Assembly: GCF_016405965.1 (NCBI RefSeq)
Contig: NZ_JAEFCD010000036.1
Coordinates: forward strand, 1 to 48,153
Direction: 5' to 3'
From: Alteromonas sp. IB21
GTDB taxonomy: Bacteria; Pseudomonadota; Gammaproteobacteria; Enterobacterales; Alteromonadaceae
Length of the DNA: 48,153 nt
The position numbers and the translations under genes are program-made. Shown piece after piece: positions 16,638 through 24,515 of this stretch; within the stretch, counting starts at the first letter, position 1, and each line of letters opens with the position of its first letter. Under the pieces are notes generated by a model that was not told the DNA's origin, did no database searches, and saw nothing but the letters and a program-made list of their open reading frames with translations.

Positions 16638-18269
16638 ATGTTAAATAAAAAAATCTTAGCCGCGGCTATCGCTGCAGCTATGTCTAACGTTGCTGTTGCA
16701 GCCGTCGATCTAGACGCAGCTGCTCCAGTTGCAGCAAATTACGCTCAAGAACTAGCATGGGGTCAAAACCCTGTTCTAGTTGAGAACATTGAAGGTACGC
16801 CTACGTACGTAACAACTGAGGTTGGTTTTACCATCTCAGAAGGTACTTCAAAATACCTACGTTACGACCTTGAGGGCGGTGCTACTTTCGCTGCGCAGCC
16901 TACGCTTTCATTCTCTAATCTTGGAACTTCACAGCCTCAAGCAACAGTTGCTGTTGGCGGTGATGGCGAGTCTTTCGTTATCTTCGAACTAACTGCATTT
17001 GAAGACCAACCGTTGGTAAACGAAGATATCGCTTCAGACCTACAGGTAGAGCTGCAAGTAGCTGCTTACAACCTACCAACTGATGTTGACACAATCGTTC
17101 ACTACCGCTTGTACGAAGACGCTGTTGACGCGTTCACGCTAGGTAATGCTAGCCTAACTGACACAAGTGAAACGCTTAAAAACGAATCTGCTGTATTAGC
17201 AACATTCGGTGCTGGTGTTACTGGTGAGTTCGCTAACGAGAACGACAACACTGCGTCTGTAGACACAGAGTTTACTCGTTTCCTCGGTGATGCTGCGGCA
17301 GTTGATTCTGTAGTAGCGTGGGACGGTGCTTCAGTTTCTGCAGAAACGGCAAACGTTGGTGAAGTTGACGTTGATCTTCTAGCAAGAACTGGTTTCTTTA
17401 ACCTAGACGGTGGTGTATTAGACGGCGCAGATATCGTAGGCGCAGACCCAGTACTTACATTTAACGGTGATTTCTCGTTCGGTACTTGGACTGTTCACGA
17501 AATCGCAACTACTGCAGCGGCGGCATGTGCTGACGGTACTACCGAAACTTCACGTACGTATACAATGAACACTGCGATGAACACTATCACAATGTCTTTC
17601 GCTGGTGATCAAACAGTTCTTGAAACTACTGACTACGCACTTTGCGTTGACGTTTCTAACCTAGATCCTACTCGTGACGACGTTATCGTTGACAACGGTT
17701 CAGGTGCAGAACAGCCGTACGCTAACAACCGTATCCGTAAAGGTAACTACACAACTACCCTAGTATGGGACACTGTAACTCCAAGTGCTACATACAATTG
17801 GGATCAAACTGACGGTGGCATGGGCTCACCATACACTGACGGTCTTGGTTACATCCACTACGATACAATCACTGTAGAGGTTCCTTACCTAACTAACCTA
17901 AGTGACTACAACCAGCGCGTTGTTATCGTAAACGATGGTCCAACAGATGCTAGCTATGTTGTTGAATTCATCGCTGAAGAAGGCTTCACTGCAACTGGCG
18001 GTTCACAAGCTTCTGGTTCAGTAGCTGCTGGTACTACTCGTATCCTACGCGGTTCTAACATCCTTGATAACGTAACAAACGGTGTTGCAACTCGTACACG
18101 TTCTGCTGCTAAACTTTATATTGACGGTAAAGATGATGACATCCAAGTTATGATCCAGACTGTTAACATGAATACTGGCGCGACAGATACAGAAGTACTT
18201 AACGCGAACAGCGTAGTTGGCGAAACAACTAACTACCTAAACGAAAAAACGCCTAGCAGCCTAGACTAA
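16638..18269 (+). CDS. Probable S-layer protein (Slr4-like), secreted
   Basis: A 543-aa exported protein. The start ATG at 16638 has an AGGAG site; the frame extends 5 codons further but without support. The signal peptide is MLNKKILAAAIAAAMSNVAVA with cleavage before AVDLDAA. The mature protein is strongly acidic, with six lysines and two cysteines, rich in Asp, Thr, Val, Ala and Gly, with no membrane segment after the signal, as expected for a beta-rich lattice protein. Codon use is extremely biased (CTA Leu, GGT Gly, AAC Asn, almost no AGA/AGG), a sign of very high expression. Size, acidity and N-terminus resemble the Slr4 S-layer family of marine gammaproteobacteria, recalled from the literature and not aligned here. 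It lies directly behind the secretion operon, which makes it the likely client. Confidence 0.75.
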   Translation: MLNKKILAAAIAAAMSNVAVAAVDLDAAAPVAANYAQELAWGQNPVLVENIEGTPTYVTTEVGFTISEGTSKYLRYDLEGGATFAAQPTLSFSNLGTSQPQATVAVGGDGESFVIFELTAFEDQPLVNEDIASDLQVELQVAAYNLPTDVDTIVHYRLYEDAVDAFTLGNASLTDTSETLKNESAVLATFGAGVTGEFANENDNTASVDTEFTRFLGDAAAVDSVVAWDGASVSAETANVGEVDVDLLARTGFFNLDGGVLDGADIVGADPVLTFNGDFSFGTWTVHEIATTAAAACADGTTETSRTYTMNTAMNTITMSFAGDQTVLETTDYALCVDVSNLDPTRDDVIVDNGSGAEQPYANNRIRKGNYTTTLVWDTVTPSATYNWDQTDGGMGSPYTDGLGYIHYDTITVEVPYLTNLSDYNQRVVIVNDGPTDASYVVEFIAEEGFTATGGSQASGSVAAGTTRILRGSNILDNVTNGVATRTRSAAKLYIDGKDDDIQVMIQTVNMNTGATDTEVLNANSVVGETTNYLNEKTPSSLD

Positions 18270-18285
18270 TAGGTTAAAACGTATT

Positions 18286-18314
18286 AAAAAACCTCGCTTC
18301 GGCGAGGTTTTTTT
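18286..18314 (+). terminator. Strong intrinsic terminator after the S-layer-like gene
   Basis: A 12-bp stem (18286-18297 with 18302-18313) containing CCTCGC/GCGAGG, closed by a UUCG tetraloop and followed by a run of T. It lies 17 bases past the stop codon and only 20 bases before the sulfotransferase ATG. Confidence 0.95.
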
Positions 18315-18333
18315 ATTTTAACTCAGACACAAT

Positions 18334-19164
18334 ATGAAAAAATACTTACTCACCGGAATACCTCGTTCCGGCACCACCCTTTCTTGTAAGATACTTAACT
18401 CGCTTCACAACGTGATTGCTCTTCACGAGCCTCTGAGCCCTAATAAACTGACTAGTATTACGCCTGAACACGCGATTATTGAAGTTAAACACCAAATCGA
18501 TAGTATTGAAGGGAAGCTTGTGAGAGGAGAACCCTTCGAGCACGGCAGTACTGCCTCACTCATCTTAGACAATCCAATACAAGAAAAACATACCGGTGAG
18601 CTACGAAGGTTACGGGCCAGACGAGGGTTGCTTGCACTACCACCCCAAATTGAAACAGCTAACTTGATCATAAAACAAAACGCGCTGTTTGCCGCACTGT
18701 TACCGCTGGCTATTCAGTATTATCAAGTAGTATCAATAATTAGGAATCCGGTAGATGTATTCTTGTCTTGGATGAATGTTGACTTACCTGTCAATCGTGG
18801 ACGAATTCCTGGCGGAGAGCGCTTTAACAACGAACTCAAGCAAAAACTTGAAGCAACATCACGCGTCTCTGAACGTCAGGTAATAATTTACGAGTGGTTT
18901 ATAACGCAGTATCAGAACTTTGCAAGTCGAGTTTTGAAGTACGAAGACATTGTTGATACTCAAGGCGCCATACTAGCTAATGCGTTTGGCTTTACTGAAA
19001 AGCCGACTGTTGAAATAAAGAATATTAAGCGCAGTTACGACAAGAAAACTATCGACCAACTTGAATCCGTAATCTCTACCAATTCAGAGTCACTCTCCTC
19101 CGAACACTACAGCATCAATGATATTTCACATAGGCTTGAAGAAGTTTGCGCCTCCAAGCAATAG
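18334..19164 (+). CDS. Sulfotransferase (PAPS-dependent)
   Basis: A 276-aa cytoplasmic protein. GIPRSGTTLSC near residues 8-18 is the 5'-phosphosulfate-binding loop, and VVSIIRNPVDVFLSWM is the 3'-phosphate-binding region, together diagnostic of P-loop sulfotransferases that move sulfate from PAPS to a carbohydrate or protein. It is the first gene after the S-layer-like gene, on the same strand, 20 bases beyond a terminator and without an obvious ribosome-binding site. It opens a run of glycan genes whose spacing suggests one operon. Acceptor unknown; surface glycan or S-layer glycan is the natural guess. Confidence 0.88.
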   Translation: MKKYLLTGIPRSGTTLSCKILNSLHNVIALHEPLSPNKLTSITPEHAIIEVKHQIDSIEGKLVRGEPFEHGSTASLILDNPIQEKHTGELRRLRARRGLLALPPQIETANLIIKQNALFAALLPLAIQYYQVVSIIRNPVDVFLSWMNVDLPVNRGRIPGGERFNNELKQKLEATSRVSERQVIIYEWFITQYQNFASRVLKYEDIVDTQGAILANAFGFTEKPTVEIKNIKRSYDKKTIDQLESVISTNSESLSSEHYSINDISHRLEEVCASKQ

Positions 19165-19234
19165 ATGATGTTTAAGCCATGTGGTATATTTCGAGATAAA
19201 TAACTTCTATTAAGTCGCTAGCAAAGGGAACAGC

Positions 19235-20929
19235 GTGAACAAAATAAAAAACGTAGCAAAAAGACTACTCGGCAAAGAATCTCCGAAGCCTTATGTTATA
19301 GACAGCGTGGCTAGGACATCTTCTGGCTATTGTATCGTCGGCTGGTACGCTACCAATAGCGTAAAACGTGTCGGCATAATAGAGCAAGCTGGCTCCCCTA
19401 TCGCATCAGACGTTACAAATATAGAAAGGCCTGACGTTGTAGCAGCAACTGGCAAAGCAGCCAAAGGCTTTCAATTGGTTTGCAATACCTCTCTCGACAT
19501 TAGTGAAATTCAGTTCGTTGCAAGTTGTACTGATGGCAATGACATCAAAGTTGCTCTCACTCTTAGAGGGGAAATCCAGCCGGTCAAGGGAATTGACAGC
19601 ACAACAATAGATTTCGATAAAGTTGCTTCAAGTGACACTAAAGGCTCTTTCGAGTACGCATTGTTCATCGATAACTACCTCTATGTTGCAGGCTGGTTGC
19701 TTGATGGAGGTAAAGCTCAGAGACTTGAAGCGAATGTCAAAAAAGCAAAGCTTATTGATACTACAATTATACGCTATACAAGACAGGACGTAGTAAACGC
19801 TTTCGCTAGTGAAAAAACGAACACTATAAATTCTGGTCTTCTGCTCGTTGCAAAGTATGACAGTACTTTGCTTTTAAATTCAGCTAAAGAATTGACATTA
19901 ACATTTGAACTTGAAGGCGAAAACAAAGAAATATCAACGCATCAAGTATTCAATGCTAAAAAAGAGCCTATGATTAATGCCCAGCGATTACTAAACGCTT
20001 GGCAAGCTCACAGTCCATCTCAATTAGCAAAAGCTGACATGTTTATACCTATACTGGATAAAATGTATTCCGCTAATATCAAGCCTAGTGTACGTAGACT
20101 TGATTTCGGAACTGCACCATCGACCCCTAAAGTATCCATGGTGATACCACTATACGGGCGCATTGATTTTATGCGCTATCAACTATCCAACTTCGAGCGA
20201 TTTTTAGATAAAACGCTGGTTGAAGTAATCTACGTGTTAGACGACCCGAAGCTAGTTAACGAAACAACAAAATTAGCTAGGGAAATGTCTCAAATCGTTA
20301 CAATGCCATTTTCCGTGCTAATGCTAGGAAAAAATGTAGGTTTTGGAAGGGCCAACAACATTGGAGTAGAGCACGCAAAGGGCGATACATTACTGCTATT
20401 GAATTCAGACATTCTACCCAAAACTCATCAATGGCTTGAAAAGCTGTTAGAAAGTGCAGAAAAAGACGATGTGGGCATCGTAGGTTCTAGACTATTGTTC
20501 GAGGACGAAACGTTACAGCATGATGGAATGGCGCCAATGACCGTTAGCGAGTACCCGGGTTTACTCTTTAATGATCACCCTCGAAAAGGATGGCCACTGC
20601 AACTCGCTCCTTTTACTGAGAACGAATCACCGTGCACACTACTTACCGCAGCTTGTTGGATGATAAAGAAATCGGACTTCGAAGCTGTGGGTGGGTTCGA
20701 CCCCATGTATATTTTAGGTGACTTTGAAGATTCAGACCTTTGCCTTAAAATTGAAGAAATAGGCAAAACCAATGTAATAAGACGTGATGTCGAGCTTTAT
20801 CACTTAGAACGTCAATCTCAAAACTTGGTAGAGCCTGGCCGCTGGAAACACAATATCACAGTAATTAACGCCATCAAGTACAACAAAAAGTGGAAGAGTA
20901 AGTTAAGCGCAATGGAAGAGAAGCTGTAA
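19235..20929 (+). CDS. GT2 glycosyltransferase with two N-terminal accessory domains
   Basis: 564 aa, starting at GTG 19235 with AAGGGA upstream. The C-terminal domain (about 298-540) is a GT-A family 2 transferase: VSMVIPLYGR, GFGRANNIGVEHAKGD, the LLLNSDIL metal site, AACWMIKKSDFEAVGGFDP, and GDFEDSDLCLKIE containing the catalytic acid. Residues 20-100 and 135-240 are two copies of a divergent domain, each with a GW segment, an R-x-DV stretch and a final Gly-Leu/Phe strand (GYCIVGWYAT...RPDVV; LYVAGWLLD...RQDVV). I know this pattern from other multidomain glycosyltransferases, with unassigned function. It sits four bases before the next transferase gene. Confidence 0.85.
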   Translation: MNKIKNVAKRLLGKESPKPYVIDSVARTSSGYCIVGWYATNSVKRVGIIEQAGSPIASDVTNIERPDVVAATGKAAKGFQLVCNTSLDISEIQFVASCTDGNDIKVALTLRGEIQPVKGIDSTTIDFDKVASSDTKGSFEYALFIDNYLYVAGWLLDGGKAQRLEANVKKAKLIDTTIIRYTRQDVVNAFASEKTNTINSGLLLVAKYDSTLLLNSAKELTLTFELEGENKEISTHQVFNAKKEPMINAQRLLNAWQAHSPSQLAKADMFIPILDKMYSANIKPSVRRLDFGTAPSTPKVSMVIPLYGRIDFMRYQLSNFERFLDKTLVEVIYVLDDPKLVNETTKLAREMSQIVTMPFSVLMLGKNVGFGRANNIGVEHAKGDTLLLLNSDILPKTHQWLEKLLESAEKDDVGIVGSRLLFEDETLQHDGMAPMTVSEYPGLLFNDHPRKGWPLQLAPFTENESPCTLLTAACWMIKKSDFEAVGGFDPMYILGDFEDSDLCLKIEEIGKTNVIRRDVELYHLERQSQNLVEPGRWKHNITVINAIKYNKKWKSKLSAMEEKL

Positions 20930-20933
20930 GAAA

Positions 20934-22163
20934 ATGAAAAAAATAATATTTATCTCACACGGCCATCCTGAACTGAGCAAAGGTGGCGCTGAAGTTGCCT
21001 CTTGGAACCTGTATAAATTACTCAAGGAACAAGGTTACAATTGTCTATACATAGCAAGAACAGACGGTGCGTCTCATGGCGGCTCTACATTCTCAAGCCG
21101 TGGTGAAGAAGTTTTGTTTCACACAGGCATGTCAGATTGGTTTAATTTAAGTACAAGTCATCTTAAACCGCTGTTCACCGATTTAAACGAGCTTATTGCG
21201 CAATTTTCTCCAGATGTTGTTCATCTCCATCATTATGCTCATATGGGTATCGAGCTGTTCCCTGCTATCCGTAAAGCAGCGCCTAAAGCCAAGATAGTAT
21301 TTACTCTGCATGAATTTATGGCGATGTGCATGCATAATGGTCAGATGGTTAAGAGAGAAACACTTAAATTATGTAACAAGGCACTTCCTGCCGATTGTCA
21401 CAAATGCTTTCCAAGTCACTCACCTGGTGACTTTTTCTTAAGAAAAAATTATGTCCTTGACCAGTTTTCTTACGTCGACGAGTTCGTATCACCCAGTGAC
21501 TTTTTAGCGAAACGTTATGTTGAATGGGGGCTACCTGCAGAAAAAGTGCACGTAATTGAGAACGTGTTACCGAACCTTGAGCCAGCAAAGCCAAGAGTGT
21601 TAAACCATGGTGAAAAACGCACCAAGCTGGCTTTTTTTGGTCAAGTAAACCCTTACAAAGGGCTAGATATTTTGTTAAAAGCTATTTCTTTGCTACCTGA
21701 AGAAGTGAAAGAACAAATTCAACTTGATATTCACGGTGCTAATTTAGATATTCAAACGAGTGAATTCAAAGAAAAGGTTGAAGCACTACTCGATGATGTG
21801 GCCGACATAGTAGACTTACGGGGTCCCTATGAATCAGAACAGCTTCCCAGCCGAATGGCAGAATGCGATTGGGTTGTAATTCCGTCTATTTGGTGGGAAA
21901 ACTCACCGGTGGTAATTCAAGAGGCTATTCACCTCGGCCGCCCATTAATCGGTTCTAATATTGGTGGAATGAAAGAAAAAATTGATGGGATAGCAGGACT
22001 TACCTTTGAAGCACGAAGCGCCGCCTCTCTTGCATCAACCATCGTTAAAGCAATAGAGCCTGAAGTGTTCGATTATTGGCATGCAAAGTTGGCCAACGAA
22101 CAGCCTGCTATTGATCAGCATTTAAAGTTTATAAATCAACTATGCAACAACCAAGAAGTATAG
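20934..22163 (+). CDS. GT4 glycosyltransferase
   Basis: 409 aa with the GT-B fold of family 4. The N-terminal domain shows SHGHPELSKGGAEVASWNLY and DVVHLHHYAHMG; the C-terminal donor-binding domain shows LAFFGQVNPYKGLDILLKAI, DLRGPYESEQLP, and PSIWWENSPVVIQEAIHLGRPLI, the glutamate-rich nucleotide-sugar motif. A cysteine cluster (MCMHNG...LCNK...DCHKCFP) in the N-domain is similar to that seen in other bacterial GT4 enzymes. It begins four bases after the preceding gene and is followed 20 bases later by a pyruvyl transferase-family gene, so it is in the same operon. The sugar transferred cannot be read from sequence. Confidence 0.9.
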   Translation: MKKIIFISHGHPELSKGGAEVASWNLYKLLKEQGYNCLYIARTDGASHGGSTFSSRGEEVLFHTGMSDWFNLSTSHLKPLFTDLNELIAQFSPDVVHLHHYAHMGIELFPAIRKAAPKAKIVFTLHEFMAMCMHNGQMVKRETLKLCNKALPADCHKCFPSHSPGDFFLRKNYVLDQFSYVDEFVSPSDFLAKRYVEWGLPAEKVHVIENVLPNLEPAKPRVLNHGEKRTKLAFFGQVNPYKGLDILLKAISLLPEEVKEQIQLDIHGANLDIQTSEFKEKVEALLDDVADIVDLRGPYESEQLPSRMAECDWVVIPSIWWENSPVVIQEAIHLGRPLIGSNIGGMKEKIDGIAGLTFEARSAASLASTIVKAIEPEVFDYWHAKLANEQPAIDQHLKFINQLCNNQEV

Positions 22164-22183
22164 TGTTGTAGATAGGAAATAGA

Positions 22184-23353
22184 ATGAAAATTGGTGTAAT
22201 TACCAACCTTATCAAAATTGATGAGTTCGTAGCAAAAAAAATGGCTACTGCCGATACAGACAGCTGGATGGAAGCAACCGGTGGAAATACCGGAAATGTG
22301 GCGTTCGTGCAAGGCATTAAGAATATTCTTGGCGACGAGTTCGGCGTGGTCAACTGGGGTGATAACCCAGAAGCTGTTAATAGATACTATGATATGCTTG
22401 TTATCTGCTGCGCCAACCAAATTGGTGCTCACGTCGACTTGTCAGGCTGGGCAGACAGACTGAGGCACTTTGATCTTCCAACGGTATTTATTGGCTTAGG
22501 CGCCCAGAGTGAAGCCATAGGTACTATGCCTGATATTCCTGAAGGAAGTAGAGAGTTTTTAACGCTAACGAAATCACTCAGACCTGATGACACTAAATCA
22601 AACATTATCACAAGAGGTACTTTTTCGACTGAAGTGTTAGCCCACTATGGTGTTGAGTCATCGCCTTTTGGATGCCCTTCTCAATTTATTTCAACAGAGT
22701 TGGACTTAGGACAAAAATGTTTGGCTCATCAGCAAAGAACAAAATTCGATAGGATTATGACTGCTGCCGGTAATCCTTGGCATCCGTCTGCGACTCTAGA
22801 GAATACGTTAACTGAGATTGTAGAAAACTATCGTGGCGACTATATTCTCCAACATCCCCAAGCTTTGATTCAACTTGCTCTAGGTGAAACAGAAGGGATT
22901 ACGCAAGACCAAATTAAGCGCTTAGAGAATGTGTACTCGCGTATAGGCGACTGGGAACATATTAAAGCGTGGTTTGAAAGCTTTTCTGTTTTATTTGCAG
23001 ACGCGCAAAACTGGATGCACTACTCGAAGCACTTCACTCTAGCAATTGGGCCACGTTACCATGGAGTAGCACTGCCTATTCAAGCTGGTGTTCCTGGAAA
23101 AGTTATTAGTATTGACTCTCGTACAGAAGAGTTGTCTGTTACAACTGGTATCCCTACCGTGAAATATAAAGATGTTGAAAATATGACAGCTGAAGAGCTT
23201 ATTAAGTCTTGTCGATGGGAGCAGAGTGACGCAGTAAACTATGATGACATTCGAAGCAAAAATGCAGTGAATTATAAACAGTTTTTAACTGACAACGGAC
23301 TACCTGTAAGCGAAGCGATAGAAAAGCTGGCAATATCGAAGGAGACGAACTAA
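22184..23353 (+). CDS. Polysaccharide pyruvyl transferase family protein (first copy)
   Basis: 389 aa. Family signs are GGNTGNVAFVQGIKNILG near the N-terminus, LGAQSEA in the middle and GPRYHGVALPIQAGVPGKVI with SIDSRTEEL near the C-terminus, the usual [GR]-[YI]-HG motif of PF04230 (CsaB, WcaK, AmsJ). These enzymes add ketal pyruvate to sugars using PEP. A good GGAAA ribosome-binding site precedes the ATG. Its stop codon directly abuts the next GTG start, and the next gene is a divergent paralogue. Confidence 0.85.
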   Translation: MKIGVITNLIKIDEFVAKKMATADTDSWMEATGGNTGNVAFVQGIKNILGDEFGVVNWGDNPEAVNRYYDMLVICCANQIGAHVDLSGWADRLRHFDLPTVFIGLGAQSEAIGTMPDIPEGSREFLTLTKSLRPDDTKSNIITRGTFSTEVLAHYGVESSPFGCPSQFISTELDLGQKCLAHQQRTKFDRIMTAAGNPWHPSATLENTLTEIVENYRGDYILQHPQALIQLALGETEGITQDQIKRLENVYSRIGDWEHIKAWFESFSVLFADAQNWMHYSKHFTLAIGPRYHGVALPIQAGVPGKVISIDSRTEELSVTTGIPTVKYKDVENMTAEELIKSCRWEQSDAVNYDDIRSKNAVNYKQFLTDNGLPVSEAIEKLAISKETN

Positions 23354-24508
23354 GTGGCAAAATTAATGGGGTTGGGGTCAGGCAATAACAAGCTTGTGTA
23401 TTCTTACAAAACGCTTTACGAAGCAGCATCGAGCAATACCGGTAACTTGTTATTTAATTTTGCACTAGAATCTCTAATTGAGTTAGCTGGGACCGATGTT
23501 CGCTGGGCTACACCAGCAGATAGCATTAATGCCGATGGGCACGACTTGCTTATTCCAATGGCGAATAACATTGGAAGACATACAGATTTAAAGAAATCAG
23601 GACCAAAATTAGACGGCGTTTCTGTACATAAAACAGTAATGGGGCTAGGTGCTCAGTTTCAACTTGATGAAGATTTTGAGTCTGCCTTTGACGCAGTACC
23701 AGAAACATCAAAAGAGTGGCTCGTAAACCTGTGTAACAGTTCTGATGTTCCCAACGTGTCGGTACGCGGAAAGTTGACCCATCAAGTTTTTAAAAAACTT
23801 GGGGTTGGCGATAAAGCGGTGCCACTGGGCTGCCCATCACATTTTTTAAGTGCCAATAAAACACTTGGGCAAACATTAAAAAAGCGCGCGGCGTCACTTT
23901 CTATAGAAACGCTTAGCAATGGGATTGCAGTTACTGCAGGTAACCCCGCTATACCAAATTTAGTAAAAGCAGAGCAATATCTTATTTCTCTGCTTAATGA
24001 CTTCAAAGGTCGCTACATAGTTCAACACCCTAAAAACCTTATTTGCCTAGCTGAAGGTTGGTATGACGATTTGAGCGATGAAGAAATTGAAGTTGTTCGA
24101 AGTCGATTTTTCCCAGCTTTATCGACAGAACAAATGAAAAATTGGCTAAAACTATACGCAAGTACGTATGTTTCAATCCCACAGTGGTTTAGTGACATCA
24201 GTAAAGTTGATTTTGTTGTAGGTACTCGCATTCACGGTTGCCAACTTGGTATTCAAGCGGGTGTCCCTAGTGTAGTACTTCATATAGACTCTCGAACTAG
24301 AGAACTGTGTGAAACCATGCATATTCCTACAATGTCAGCTCGTGAGTTTCAAAAAGCGCCTTCGCTGGAGCAATTGATCGATATTGTGAAAAGCTGGGAT
24401 TGGGATAAATATGATGAGAACAGATTATCTCTGGCGCAGCAAACACATGATTTTGTTGTTCAAAACGGTCTCACACCATCGCGTCATTTTAAGGCTCTCA
24501 TAAAGTAG
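23354..24508 (+). CDS. Polysaccharide pyruvyl transferase family protein (second copy)
   Basis: 384 aa, starting at GTG immediately after the TAA of the first copy, with AAGGAG 9 bases upstream inside that gene. It shares NTGNLLFNFAL, VMGLGAQFQ and VGTRIHGCQLGIQAGVPSVVLHIDSRTREL with the PF04230 family. The two adjacent copies are clearly related in layout (SSNTGN, GxGAQ, GCPS, AGNP, QHP, IQAGVP, IDSRT) but diverged, so they probably act on different positions or form a heteromer. Pyruvyl groups on surface polymers are the known anchor for SLH-type S-layers in Gram-positives; relevance here is inference. Confidence 0.85.
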   Translation: MAKLMGLGSGNNKLVYSYKTLYEAASSNTGNLLFNFALESLIELAGTDVRWATPADSINADGHDLLIPMANNIGRHTDLKKSGPKLDGVSVHKTVMGLGAQFQLDEDFESAFDAVPETSKEWLVNLCNSSDVPNVSVRGKLTHQVFKKLGVGDKAVPLGCPSHFLSANKTLGQTLKKRAASLSIETLSNGIAVTAGNPAIPNLVKAEQYLISLLNDFKGRYIVQHPKNLICLAEGWYDDLSDEEIEVVRSRFFPALSTEQMKNWLKLYASTYVSIPQWFSDISKVDFVVGTRIHGCQLGIQAGVPSVVLHIDSRTRELCETMHIPTMSAREFQKAPSLEQLIDIVKSWDWDKYDENRLSLAQQTHDFVVQNGLTPSRHFKALIK

Positions 24509-24515
24509 CAACTTT

